Assembly: GCA_023389575.1 (NCBI GenBank)
Contig: JAEWEG010000024.1
Location: 1 to 53,360 of the forward strand
DNA from: Chloroflexota bacterium
GTDB taxonomy: Bacteria; Chloroflexota; Chloroflexia; Thermomicrobiales; UBA6265
Length of the DNA stretch: 53,360 nucleotides
Reading direction: 5' to 3'
Position 1 is the first letter of the stretch. Every line of letters begins with the position of its first letter. The notes beneath the pieces are model-generated. The model had not been told where the DNA came from, made no database searches, and worked only from the letters and a program-made list of their open reading frames with translations. Below, piece by piece: positions 8,359 through 18,200 of this stretch. A program made the translations under genes and the position numbers.

Positions 8359-9699
8359 TCATGGCGTGAGGCGGTGCATGTCGCGCGGGAAGAGGGTGGT
8401 TTCGCGGACGTTGGCGATGCCGGTGATGCGGGCGATGAACCGTTCGAGGCCGAGGGCGAAGCCGCCATGCGGGGGCATGCCGTGGCGGAAGGCGAGCAGG
8501 TATCCCTCGAAGCCGGCGATGTCGATGCCGCGGGCGTTGAGGGAGACGAGGTAGTCCTCGTGCCGGTGGAGGCGCTGGCCGCCTGTGACGATTTCGAGGC
8601 CGCGGAAGAGGAGGTCGAAGGAGTTCGACCATTCCGGGCGGGCGGGATCGGGATGGGTGTAGAAGGGTCGCTTGGCCATCGGGTACCCGGTGACGTAGAG
8701 CCATTCGGAGCCGTGTTCCTGGCGAGCCCAGTCGCCCAGCCAGCGCTCGTGGGCGGGCGCGAGGTCGGGTTCGGAGCGGACGTCCTCGCCGGTTGCGCGG
8801 CTGATGAGGTCGAGAGCCTCCGTGAAATGAATGTGCGGAATGGTTGACGGCACGTCCGGGATGGAGAGGTGCGGGAAGGTGCTCTCCAGGTCGAGGGCGC
8901 GAGCGGCGGCGATCATGCCGGTGACGGCGCGGGTGGTCATTTCCATGACGGTGAAGTGGTCCTCAATGAAGCCCATTTCGGCGTCGAGCGAGATGAACTG
9001 GTTGAGATGCCGGGCGGTGTCGTGGGGTTCGGCGCGAAAGGCGGGAGCGGTCTCGAAGACGCGTTCGAGCGCGCCGACCATGACCTGCTTGTAGAGCTGG
9101 GGGCTCTGGGCGAGGAAGGCCGGTTTGCCGAAGTAGTCGAGTTCGAAGACGTTGGCGCCGCCTTCGGGCGTGGCCCCGAGGATCTTGGGCGTGGCGATTT
9201 CGGTGAAGCGCTCGGCCCGGAGCGTGGCCCGGAAGCCTTCCACGGCGGCGGCGGTGATTCGCTGGATGGCGGCGCGGCGCGGATGGCGCAGGCTGACCGC
9301 CGCGGCATCCAGCAAGGTGGGCAGCTGGGCGTTGAGTTCGGGTTTGTAGAGCTCGACGACCGGTTCCTCGACCGCCTCGCTGATGACGGTGAGGGTGGGG
9401 TCGTGGAGTTCGACGCCGCCGGGGGCCTGGGCAACGGTCTGGACCGAGCCCGTGACGGAGATGACCGATTCGTGAGGGAGCGATTCGGCGACGGCGCGGG
9501 TTTCGGGGTCGGTGATGACGACCTGGGCGAGACCAGAGGCGTCGCGAAGGATGAGGAAGCAGACCGACTTCAGGGCGCGTCGATGGTGGAGCCAGCCCTT
9601 GATGGTGACGGTTTCGCCGGCGTGGTGGCCGAGTGTGTCGGTCCACGTCCGTGCGGCATGAGGCGAGACGGGTGATGGGAAAACGGGGGTAAGGGACAC
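8359..9699 (-). CDS. aspS: Aspartyl-tRNA synthetase, archaeal/non-discriminating type
   Basis: 446 residues. An N-terminal OB-fold anticodon-binding domain (GWLHHRRALKSVCFLILRD) is followed by a class II catalytic core. Motif 2 appears as FRAEPHDTARHLNQF and motif 3 as GGFALGLERFIARITG near the end, closing with LFPRDMHRLTP. Its length and lack of the bacterial GAD insertion place it with archaeal-type AspRS, many of which also charge tRNA-Asn with Asp for GatCAB amidation. The start is the GTG at 9699, directly behind GGAGGTGA (spacing 5); upstream in-frame starts lie inside the T-box terminator. Asparaginyl-tRNA synthetase is less likely from the motif 2 and 3 wording. Expression is probably set by the upstream T-box. 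Confidence 0.9.
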   Translation of the reverse strand: MSLTPVFPSPVSPHAARTWTDTLGHHAGETVTIKGWLHHRRALKSVCFLILRDASGLAQVVITDPETRAVAESLPHESVISVTGSVQTVAQAPGGVELHDPTLTVISEAVEEPVVELYKPELNAQLPTLLDAAAVSLRHPRRAAIQRITAAAVEGFRATLRAERFTEIATPKILGATPEGGANVFELDYFGKPAFLAQSPQLYKQVMVGALERVFETAPAFRAEPHDTARHLNQFISLDAEMGFIEDHFTVMEMTTRAVTGMIAAARALDLESTFPHLSIPDVPSTIPHIHFTEALDLISRATGEDVRSEPDLAPAHERWLGDWARQEHGSEWLYVTGYPMAKRPFYTHPDPARPEWSNSFDLLFRGLEIVTGGQRLHRHEDYLVSLNARGIDIAGFEGYLLAFRHGMPPHGGFALGLERFIARITGIANVRETTLFPRDMHRLTP

Positions 9700-9704
9700 G
9701 GTGG

Positions 9705-10020
9705 TCACCTCCGGGAGAGAACAAAAGACCCCCACCGTCTTGCGGACGAGGGGGGCGTCTCGTGGTACCACCGCAATTCGCTGGGGCTGGCCGCGTGGCG
9801 GCCGCTCCTGCCTTCCGGGGCCCAGTAACGGGGGCGAGGCGGCGCGATCTTGGGCGGACGCCGTGGGTTCAGGCCCAACTGGGCTTGCAGGCGTCGCCGT
9901 TCAAAGGCGCACTCGGGAGGGTCTTCGCCGCCGGGACCTGATCGCGCTTGCACTGGCCGCGACTCGCTGGGCAGGGGAGCCGGTGGGTACTCGTCTCCGT
10001 CAACGTGTTGGGGCGAGTTT
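9705..10020 (-). promoter_or_regulatory. T-box riboswitch leader of aspS
   Basis: The conserved T-box (minus strand GCGGTGGTACCACG, 9774-9761) precedes the terminator. Upstream, the stem I 5' strand shows GACGGAGACGAGTA with the AGTA element (9991-9988), and GTGCAAGC resembles the stem I distal motif. Opposite AGTA, GGAG can pair with CTCC, which leaves a GAC triplet at 9923-9921 in the bulge. GAC is an Asp codon and would match an AspRS gene. The 3' boundary is the SD at 9712-9705. The T-box and terminator are seen directly; the specifier is a hand-folded inference. Confidence 0.88.
9721..9759 (-). terminator. T-box intrinsic terminator of aspS
   Basis: On the minus strand a GC-rich stem GACGCCCCCCTCGTC (9759-9745) pairs with GACGGTGGGGGTC (9739-9727) around CGCAA and is followed by TTTTGT. 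The 5' arm follows the T-box sequence directly, so it can be sequestered in the antiterminator, as expected of a transcriptional T-box. Confidence 0.85.
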
Positions 10021-10170
10021 AGCGGCTGGTGGGGCGACGCGCCAGATGGCGGAGGGTCCCGCAGCACGGAGCCCATGGGCGGGACGGCGCGTGAGGCTCC
10101 CGAAGGCAAATGGACGCCTGGGGCAAAGAAATCGCACTGATCGGAGCGGGTGATCTTGCCTCCCGCAATA

Positions 10171-10207
10171 TGCAAACGTTGACAGATGAACTTTCCGTTG
10201 CTAACGT
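10171..10207 (+). promoter_or_regulatory. Sugar ABC operon promoter with overlapping LacI-type operator
   Basis: TTGACA (10179-10184), a 17-bp spacer and TAACGT (10202-10207) form a good sigma-70-type promoter. The 14-mer TGCAAACGTTGACA (10171-10184) covers the -35. It matches, at 12 of 14 positions, the reverse complement of the site just after the lacI promoter (22915-22928). A repressor bound here would block RNA polymerase. The 627-bp gap 9700-10326 otherwise holds only the T-box and its promoter. Confidence 0.65.
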
Positions 10208-10326
10208 GCGAATGCACACCAAACAAAATGTCTGCGTCCACCAGAGACGGAACCTGGTTCTTTCTGGAGGGTGTGGCTCGGGACAAAACCTGATTAACGT
10301 CTCTTATTGATCAAAGGAGAGAGTTC

Positions 10327-11484
10327 ATGAGTGGTTCCTTCCCTGGTCGGATCAATCGTCGCCGGGTACTCCAGGCCGGCTCGTTGGGCGCGGGCGCCGC
10401 GATGGCGGGAATGGGTGCGTACAGGCTGGGGGCCTTCGCCCAGGGCACTCCGGCGGCCGACCCATCCGTCTTCGATCCCGCCGTGTGTTACACGCCGCTG
10501 AACGACGCCGCGACGGTTCAGTACGACGCGGTGGGCGAGGGGCCGTTCAATATCGCCCTCAGCAATTCGTACATCGGGAACGTGTGGCGGACGCAGATGA
10601 TCCAGATGGCGCAGGCGTTCGTGGGGAAGGACGACATCGCGCCGATGATCTCCGAGTTCCAGGTGAATTCCTCGGGCACGGATGACGCCGCCCAGATCGC
10701 GGCGATCGAGGACATGATTTCCCGCGGGGCGCAGGCGATCGTGGTGAACGCGAACACACCGGGTGGCCAGGTGAACGTGCTGGAGCAGGCGCGGGCCGAA
10801 GGCATCGTGGTGGTGGCCTTCGACAACATCATCGAGTCCGACAACGTGGTGCTGGTGAACGAGGACCAGGTTGAGATGGGCCGGCGCTGGGCCCAGTTCC
10901 TGGTGGACGAAACCGGTGGCCAGGGCAAGATCCTGATGATCAACGGGGTGGCGGGCACAAGCGTCGATACCGATCGGCGCAACGGCGCCTACGAGGTGTT
11001 CGATGCGCAGGAGGGCATCGAGTACATCGAGGTGGTGGGCGAGTGGGATCCAGGCAAGGCCCAGACCGCGACGGCGACCGCGCTGGCCTCGAACCCGGAT
11101 ATCGCGGGCGTGTGGTGCCAGGGTGGGACGAATGGCGCCTTCCAGGCCTTCCTGGACGCGGGAGCGGAGCTGGTTCCGTTCGCCGGTGAAGCGGAGAACG
11201 GGTTCCGCAAGCAGATGCTGGAATACGCCGACCAGTTCAACGGCTACTCCATCGGACAGTCACCAGCCATGGTGTGCGTCTCGATCCGGGTGGCGATCGA
11301 CCTGCTGATGGGCAACCCGGTGCCGTCGTTCGTGGGCATGCCGCTGCCCGAGGCGAAGACCGCCGACCTCGAGCCGGGCGTCAACGTCTTCCCGGACGCG
11401 GACGACAACTTCTTCACGCCGATCCAGATTCCGGGATGCGGGGTGGACCTGACGATCGAGGAAATCCAGGCGCAGGAGATCTAG
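10327..11484 (+). CDS. Ribose-type sugar ABC transporter, substrate-binding protein
   Basis: 385 residues. SD AAAGGAGAGAG precedes the ATG. The N-terminus NRRRVLQAGSLGAGAAMAGMG is a Tat signal. The mature part has the type I periplasmic-binding fold of the RbsB/Peripla_BP_4 family: repeated Rossmann-like halves with IVVNANTPGGQVNVL and GIVVVAFDNIIES in the first lobe, and ILMINGVAGTSVDTDRR and GVWCQGGTNGAF in the second. The protein captures a sugar outside the cell and delivers it to the permeases encoded downstream. It leads a four-gene operon. The ligand cannot be named from sequence alone. Confidence 0.88.
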   Translation: MSGSFPGRINRRRVLQAGSLGAGAAMAGMGAYRLGAFAQGTPAADPSVFDPAVCYTPLNDAATVQYDAVGEGPFNIALSNSYIGNVWRTQMIQMAQAFVGKDDIAPMISEFQVNSSGTDDAAQIAAIEDMISRGAQAIVVNANTPGGQVNVLEQARAEGIVVVAFDNIIESDNVVLVNEDQVEMGRRWAQFLVDETGGQGKILMINGVAGTSVDTDRRNGAYEVFDAQEGIEYIEVVGEWDPGKAQTATATALASNPDIAGVWCQGGTNGAFQAFLDAGAELVPFAGEAENGFRKQMLEYADQFNGYSIGQSPAMVCVSIRVAIDLLMGNPVPSFVGMPLPEAKTADLEPGVNVFPDADDNFFTPIQIPGCGVDLTIEEIQAQEI

Positions 11485-11529
11485 CCTGGACATGGGGCTC
11501 GTATTGCCCTGACGCAAGGATCGCCAGGG

Positions 11530-13059
11530 ATGCCATTGCTTTCCGCGTCTGGTGTAAGCAAGCGATTCGGCGGCGTGGTGGCGCTCCACGCCGTCGATTT
11601 CGCGTGCGAGCCGGGGGAGATCCACGCGCTGCTGGGGGAGAACGGCGCGGGCAAGAGCACGATGATCAAGGTGCTGTGCGGCGTGCAGCAGGCGGACGCC
11701 GGCACGATCGAGTACGACGGCCGGCCCGCGCCGTACAGCGATCCGGCGGGGGCGGTGCAGGCCGGGATCGTGCCGGTGTTCCAGGAGCTGTCGCTGGTTC
11801 CCGACCTGACGGTAGCTCAGAACCTCGTGCTGGGCCGGGAACCGCGCAACCGCCTGGGGTTGCTGGACCAGCGGCGGATGCGCCGGGATGCCGCCGCGCT
11901 CTTCGCGGAACTGGGGTTCGATAGCCTGGATCCCGGTGCGGAGGTGCGGCACCTGCCCCTGGCCGACCGCCAGCTCGCCGAGATCGCCAAGGCCGTCAGC
12001 CGGAACCCGCGCGTGCTGATCCTGGACGAGGCGACGTCGGCGTTGAACCGGCGTGAGGTGGAGCGGGTGTTCGCCGTTGTGCGGCAACTGCGCGACCAGG
12101 GAACGTCGATCATCTTCATCTCCCACCGGATGGACGAGGTGCAGGCACTATGCGACCGGGCGACGGTGTTCCGGGATGGGGCGACCGTGGGCACGGTGGT
12201 GATCGGGGAAACCTCGCCGAGCGAGATCGTGCGGATGATGGTGGGGAGGCCGCTCCAGGACATCTACCCGCCGCGTCCAGAGCGGGTGGAACCGTTCCAG
12301 CCCTTGCTGGAGGTGGAGGGCCTGACCTGGGGATCGCGGTTGCGGGACGTGTCGCTTCAGGTGCGGGCCGGGGAAATCGTGGGGCTTTCCGGCCTGGAAG
12401 GGCAAGGACAGGCGGACCTGTTGTTCGCGTTGTTTGGGGTGTACTCGGGCGTTCAAGGGCGAGTGACGCTCGATGGTCGGCCGGTGGGGAAATCGGGGAC
12501 GGCGCAGGCGATGAAGGCGGGTCTGGCACTGGTGCCGGAGGATCGCAAGACGCAGGGACTTGTGCTGCCGATGAGCGTTCGCGACAACATCGTGATGGCG
12601 ACGTTGCGCGACCACGGAAAGATGGGGTTCCTCTCGCCCGCGGCGGAGCGGGAAGCGTCGTACGGGATGCGGGATCGGCTGGCGATCCGGACGGCGAGCG
12701 TGGAGACCCCGGTGCGATTCCTTTCGGGCGGGAACCAGCAGAAGGTGGCGATCGCGAAGTGGCTGCTGACCGATGCGCGGGTGTACCTGCTCTCCGACCC
12801 GACCCGGGGAATCGACGTGGGGGCGAAGTTGGAAATCTACGAACTGATGCGGGAGCTGACCAGCGCGGGCAAGGGCGTGCTGTTCTTCTCGACCGACCTG
12901 TCCGAAATCGTGGGGCTGTGCGACAGGGCGCTGGTGATGTACGAGGGAGCGATCGTGCGGGAATTGGCGGGTGATGACCTGACCGACGCCAACCTGATCG
13001 AGGCGGCGGTCGGCATGGTGCGGCACGAGCACGCGGTCCAGGCAGGGGGCGCGCCATGA
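11530..13059 (+). CDS. Sugar ABC transporter, tandem ATP-binding protein (RbsA-type)
   Basis: 509 residues holding two ABC cassettes. The first has Walker A GENGAGKST, a signature region around LPLADRQLAEIAKAV and Walker B VLILDEATSAL. The second has a degenerate Walker A (GLSGLEGQGQADLL) but an intact signature LSGGNQQKVAIAKWLL. This asymmetry is normal for RbsA/MglA/XylG proteins that power monosaccharide import. SD AAGGA lies 9 nt before the ATG. The stop overlaps the next gene's start (ATGA), which indicates translational coupling. Confidence 0.92.
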   Translation: MPLLSASGVSKRFGGVVALHAVDFACEPGEIHALLGENGAGKSTMIKVLCGVQQADAGTIEYDGRPAPYSDPAGAVQAGIVPVFQELSLVPDLTVAQNLVLGREPRNRLGLLDQRRMRRDAAALFAELGFDSLDPGAEVRHLPLADRQLAEIAKAVSRNPRVLILDEATSALNRREVERVFAVVRQLRDQGTSIIFISHRMDEVQALCDRATVFRDGATVGTVVIGETSPSEIVRMMVGRPLQDIYPPRPERVEPFQPLLEVEGLTWGSRLRDVSLQVRAGEIVGLSGLEGQGQADLLFALFGVYSGVQGRVTLDGRPVGKSGTAQAMKAGLALVPEDRKTQGLVLPMSVRDNIVMATLRDHGKMGFLSPAAEREASYGMRDRLAIRTASVETPVRFLSGGNQQKVAIAKWLLTDARVYLLSDPTRGIDVGAKLEIYELMRELTSAGKGVLFFSTDLSEIVGLCDRALVMYEGAIVRELAGDDLTDANLIEAAVGMVRHEHAVQAGGAP

Positions 13060-14090
13060 GCGAGGAGCGAGAGCCGAACCACGCGCCGCCTCAGGTGGGG
13101 CCTTCCCGTTCGAGACGGGTGGAGGGCGTGGGGCCGCACCTGGCGCGGAATGGCCGGCTGTTGCTGGCGTTCGGGATCCTGATCGTGTTGCTGGCGATCT
13201 ACATCGAGCGGGTGCCGCAGTTCGGGGCGCGCGAGCAGCGGTCGGTGATCAATCAGGGGCTGGCGCTGACGATGGCCGGGTTTGGCCAGACCGTGGTGGT
13301 GCTGACCGGGGGGATCGACCTCTCCATCGGCTCGATGATCGGGCTGACGAACAGCGTGGCGTCGCGGATCACGACGGAGGACAGCCAGAGCCGGGTGTGG
13401 CTGGCGGCGTTTGTGTGCCTGGGTATAGGCGCGCTGGGGGGAATGGTCAATGGCGTGATCGTGGCCTATGGACGGCTGCAACCGATCATCGTGACCCTGG
13501 CGACATCGTCGGTGTTTTCCGGGATCGCGCTGTATGTGCGGCCGACGCCGGCGGGGAAGTTTCCGTTCGAGGCGACGCAGTTCTGGACCGGTTCGATGGA
13601 ATTCCGGCAATGGCCGCGAGGCATCGTCTGGCTGGGCCTACTGATCGTGTTGTGGCTGGTGTTCCGGAGAACCAGGCTGGCGACGCGGATCATCGCGATC
13701 GGGAGCAGCGAGGGAGCGGCGTTCATGTCTGGCGTGAACGTGAACCTGACGAAGGTCGCCGCGTACACCATTTCCGGGATGGCGGCGGGTGGGGCGGGGT
13801 TCTACCTGACGGTGCAGACCGGGAACGGGAACGCGCTATCGGGCGGAGCCTACACGCTGAACTCGATCGCGGCCGTGGTGCTGGGCGGCGCCAGCCTGGC
13901 CGGTGGCGCGGGAACCTTCATGGGCACGATCGCGGGAGCCTACACGATAGCGCTCATACCGCGGGTGCTGTTCTTCTACGACGTATCGCAGTTCTACCAG
14001 CAACTGCTGCAGGGACTGGTGCTCCTCGGATCGGTTGGGCTTGGCGCGGCGGGCGTGCTGCGGGCCCGCAACCGGCTGGACAAGGTGTAG
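13056..14090 (+). CDS. Sugar ABC transporter permease (RbsC-type), first
   Basis: 344 residues, about eight to ten hydrophobic helices. It carries the RbsC family signature GQTVVVLTGGIDLSIGSM near residue 75 and, toward the C-terminus, GGASLAGGAGTFMGTIAGA. The start overlaps the ATPase stop by four bases. It is the first of two RbsC-like permeases, which probably form a heterodimeric channel. Confidence 0.92.
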   Translation: MSEEREPNHAPPQVGPSRSRRVEGVGPHLARNGRLLLAFGILIVLLAIYIERVPQFGAREQRSVINQGLALTMAGFGQTVVVLTGGIDLSIGSMIGLTNSVASRITTEDSQSRVWLAAFVCLGIGALGGMVNGVIVAYGRLQPIIVTLATSSVFSGIALYVRPTPAGKFPFEATQFWTGSMEFRQWPRGIVWLGLLIVLWLVFRRTRLATRIIAIGSSEGAAFMSGVNVNLTKVAAYTISGMAAGGAGFYLTVQTGNGNALSGGAYTLNSIAAVVLGGASLAGGAGTFMGTIAGAYTIALIPRVLFFYDVSQFYQQLLQGLVLLGSVGLGAAGVLRARNRLDKV

Positions 14091-14091
14091 G

Positions 14092-15114
14092 ATGGCGACG
14101 ATACCTCCACCAACTCAGGACATCGATCAGGGAGCCGGCGCGCGCGAGCGCTGGTACAGCGAAGACACCTGGTTCGGCCGGAACCGGACCCTGGTGATCG
14201 CGTTCGGGCTGATCCTGGTGTTGCTGCTGATCTCGGGAATCCGGGAACCGGGATTTCTGAGCCTTAACAACCTGCGGCAACAGCTTGTGCTGGCGACCTT
14301 CCTGGGAACGGTGGCGGCGGGGCAAACGCTGGTGATCCTGACCGGGGGAATCGACCTCTCGGTGGCGTGGAACCTGAACTTCGCGGCGATCCTGCTGACG
14401 CAGACGATTGGCGGAAGCCAGGACGCCGGCATGGTGACCTGGGCGACGGCCCTGGCGCTGGGAGCGGGGACCACGGTTGGCGTCATCAACGGATTGGGGG
14501 TGGCGATCCTGCGCATCCCGTCGCTGGTGATGACGCTGGGCATGAACACCGTGATGCTGGGCGTGGCGCTGGTGTACACGAATGGATCGCCACAGGGGCT
14601 CGCGCCGGATTTCGCGCGGGCGCTGGCGACCGGCAGGATCGCGGGCGTGGTGCCGTGGGCGCTGGTGTTCTGGGCCGGGCTGGCGATCGTGATGGTGGGG
14701 CTACTGCAGTACAGCGTCTTCGGCAGGCGGATCTACGCGATAGGGAACAACCGCCAGGCGGCGTACCTCTCGGGGACCCCGGTGCGATGGACGCTCGTGT
14801 GTGTGTACGCGTTCTCTGGCCTGACGGCGGGGTTGGCCGGGATCCTGCTGGCCGGCTACTCGAACAACACCTACCTCGGGATGGGTGACGCCTACGTGTT
14901 GCAGAGTATCGCGGCGGTGGTGATTGGGGGAACGTCGATCCTGGGGGGATCCGGCGGCTATGGGGGGACCATCGCCGGGGCGGTGATGATCGTGCTCCTG
15001 CAGAACTCGCTGCAGGTGGCCGGGATTCGGCCGGCGGGCCAGCAAATCCTGTACGGGGCGATCATCCTGCTGATGCTGTTCGTGTATGGGCGGTCCGCGA
15101 AGGTGCGCGAGTAA
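14092..15114 (+). CDS. Sugar ABC transporter permease (RbsC-type), second
   Basis: 340 residues. The ATG at 14092 follows the previous stop by one base and has AAGGTGTAGG as its ribosome site; an in-frame upstream start inside the neighbour is not needed. It contains AGQTLVILTGGIDLSVAW and GGTSILGGSGGYGGTIAGA, paralogous to the first permease. It is the last gene of the operon; a stable hairpin (15152-15190) follows 37 bp later and may end the transcript. Confidence 0.9.
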   Translation: MATIPPPTQDIDQGAGARERWYSEDTWFGRNRTLVIAFGLILVLLLISGIREPGFLSLNNLRQQLVLATFLGTVAAGQTLVILTGGIDLSVAWNLNFAAILLTQTIGGSQDAGMVTWATALALGAGTTVGVINGLGVAILRIPSLVMTLGMNTVMLGVALVYTNGSPQGLAPDFARALATGRIAGVVPWALVFWAGLAIVMVGLLQYSVFGRRIYAIGNNRQAAYLSGTPVRWTLVCVYAFSGLTAGLAGILLAGYSNNTYLGMGDAYVLQSIAAVVIGGTSILGGSGGYGGTIAGAVMIVLLQNSLQVAGIRPAGQQILYGAIILLMLFVYGRSAKVRE

Positions 15115-15151
15115 CACCATAACGGGCTGAGGGTCTGGCGAACGTGACAGA

Positions 15152-15200
15152 ACCCACGGACCCACGGCCCGCGCCAGCGGGTCCGTGGGTCCGTACATTC
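15152..15200. repeat. Hairpin repeat, family C, copy 2; possible terminator
   Basis: A perfect 12-bp stem ACCCACGGACCC (15152-15163) / GGGTCCGTGGGT (15179-15190) encloses ACGGCCCGCGCCAGC. The loop with its edges is the reverse complement of the core in the 8245 copy. CCGTACATTC follows at 15191-15200. It lies between converging genes and lacks a T-tract, so any terminator role is secondary. Confidence 0.65.
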
Positions 15201-15255
15201 TCGCCGTGTTCTTGCGCATAAGTGGCGATTGATCCAGTGTGCCCTGACGTGCGAA

Positions 15256-18200
15256 TCAGGACGTGGACAGCGCGGTTTCGCGGGTGGCGCGGACGACCGA
15301 GCGCTGGTTGTACTCGGCGGCGCTGACATCCCATTCGCCGCCGCAGGTGATGAGCGTGAGTGATTCGTTATCCGTGGGGCCGAGGGCCTCGTCGGGCGGG
15401 GGATCGGCGGCCGGGAACGGCTCCATCCAGTCGACGATGTAGCGATAGACCTCGCCGTCGTCCCCGGTGACCTCGATGAGATCACCGGGTTGGAGGGTGG
15501 CGAGGCGGAAGAAGACGGCCTCCGGCACGCCCCACCAGTTGAGGTGCCCGGCGAGCAGGATGTTACCCGATTCGCCGAGCCGGGCGGTTTGCTTGTACCA
15601 GGCCACGTTAACCTCGTCGGTTGGCTGTTCCATTTCGCCGTCGATGAAGTCGAGGTATTCGATCGGCGCGTCAACCTCGATCGACGGGATCGCGACCTGG
15701 ACGGGGACCGCGCCCCGGGCGCACGCGACAGGCGTGCCCGGGACGGCGGATGCGGGGGTGGCGGGATGCATGCAGCCCGGATCGACGGAGGGTGAGGCCT
15801 CTGGGGTGGCCGGGATGTCGAGCGGAACGACATCCTGAGCGCTGAAGGCCCTGTTGGACATCAGCGCCGCGCCGGAGGTGACCACCGCGCCGCCGAACGC
15901 CACGCGGAGGACGTTCCGGCGTGTGACGGCGATGCCGAACATGGCGCCGATCGCGGGCAGGGCGGCGGTTCCTCCCGGCGGGGTGGTTTCCGCCGGTTCG
16001 GTGGATTCAGGGGCGACGCCTGTGTTCGGGAACTTGGTCGGGGGCTTGCCCTGGGGTACGGGCGTGCCGCAGTTGTAGACCTTGACGGTGGTTCCACTAC
16101 CGGCGTTCACGCCGACGTAGCCGCCCGCGGTGATGACGCTGGACTTGATGAGGCATGGGGTCGTGCCGCGCTCGACCAGCCGGTAGTCGCCGGGTTGGAG
16201 CGACGAGAAGGTGACCTGGCCCGCGTTGTTGGTGGTGGCGGTGGCGACTGTCACCCACGACTGGCCCTGGGCGGTTTGGAGATCGAAGGTGTGGCCCGCT
16301 CCGCCGCGATAGCAGTCGATGTCCGACTGGTAGGTGACGGTGGCGCAGGTGTACTTGCTGAGCGAGAGCCAGCCGTACGCGGGCTCGTAGGGTGGAACGT
16401 TCATCCAGTTACAGGCGATTCGGTCGCCGGCGGCCACGGTGACGGTGAGCGACGAGCCGGTGGCCAGAGGCGCGGGATGGACGGCGCTGGTGCGAAGTCC
16501 GACGCAGTTCCAGATGAAGCTCCCGGTGATGCCGGAGGGGATGCTTTCGCGCACTTCCCAGGTGCCGGGCTGGAGCGTAACGAAGGTGACAGCGCCGTTC
16601 TGGCTGGTGCTGGACTCGTAGGTGCCGGTTGGGCCGCTGATGGAGAAGGAGACGTTGCCCATCGGCGTGCCGCAGTCGTTGCGCGGGTCGGCCTGCCAGG
16701 CGGTGTAGTCGTACCCGGCGGGGCAGAGCCACTTGTATACGGTGATTTCACCGGCGCCGAGGTACTGGTTGTACCAGTCGCAGCGGACTTCCTGACCGGA
16801 GGTGTCAAGCGTCATGGTGACGGTGTAGTTGACGACGGAGTAGGTTAGCGGCGACGTGTTCTCGCCGACGGTGGCGCAGGAGACGTATGGCTGCGGCGAG
16901 TAGCCCAGCGGCAGGTCTTCGGTGAGCGTGACGACGCCGAGCGGAACGCCGGTCCACGAGGCGACACCTCCGGAGGTGGTCATGGGCGTGCTACCCGCGG
17001 GCGATTCGAGCGAGAAGGCGACGCCATCCAGCGGGGTCACGCAGGCGGCCTGGTGGGCGGCATGGGTGCGCTCGATGTCGATGCCTTCCGGGCAGTCCCA
17101 CTTGTAGAGAGTGACGGAGGCCGGCTCGGTTGGGATGTTGTACCAGTGGCAGTTGTACTCCCAGTCCTGAATCATGGGCGGGGAGAGGAGGATGCCGCCA
17201 TCGGTGGCCGCTGGCGACGGCTGGCTCGTGGCGCGGGGGTCGGTGTTGACTTCGCAGGAGACGACCGGCGTGCCGTATCCGGCGGGGATGGATTCGCGGA
17301 TGGAGATGTTGCCCATTTCGTTGGCGACGACGCCATCCCATCGGACCATGCCCGAGAGGGTTTCGCCGGCGCGGGAGCCATTGGCGTCCTGGAGGTCGAA
17401 TTCGAAGCCGTCGCCGGGGGTGACGCAGTCGCCGGCGTAGTCAACCGGAGCCTGGCTGGAGCTGACGCCCGCGGGGCAGGTCCATTTGTAGAGGGTGACC
17501 TCGCCCGGATAGTCGTCCACCACCTGTTGGCCGAGTTGGTTGAAGAAGTCGCAGTTCAGCCGATCGCCATCCTCGAGCGGGTAAGTGATGGTCGAGCCGG
17601 TGTACGGGGTGGAGGCGTAATCCGTTCCGATGGTGCAGTAGACCGCCGCCAGCGCGGAGCCAGCGGGCAGGTATTCGGTGACGGAGACCGGACCGTAGTG
17701 GGTCGGGACCTCTGTGAATTCGGTCATGCCGTTCCGGTCGATTGCAAGCTGGTCGTGGAAGTCGCTCGCGGTGACGGTGTAGACGACTTCGCCGGGATCG
17801 GCGGTGCAGGCCTCGCGAAGGTCGGTATGGGAGGCCGTGCTCCAGTCGATTTCCTGATCGCAGGCGTACTTGGTTATGGTGACGCTGGCGTAGCCGGGTT
17901 CCCGCTCGCCGCCGCCGGTGTCGATGTTGAAGAACTCGCAGGACAGGAAGTCGTGGGGCTCGGTGGTCACTTGGACGATGCCATACGTGTCGGGGGTGAA
18001 GGATTCCCACATCGGCTCGTAGGCATCGTTATCGTATTCGTCGACCGGGGTGATGGCGCAGTAGACCGCCGCGATGAGGGTGCTCTTCGGCGTGATCTCC
18101 CGGATGGAGACTTCGCCAGAGGGGATCGGGTACATGCCCGCCATGCCCTCATCGGTGTAGATGGACTGTTCCATTGGGCCGGAGGTGATGACGAACTCGA

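Noticed and set aside
15930..16060. The surface protein-sortase fusion as an annotation artefact of two genes
   Set aside because: The frame is continuous with no stop, and no well-placed ribosome site precedes the internal Met; a GGGAGGAA lies too far upstream of that ATG, so separate translation is possible but not supported.
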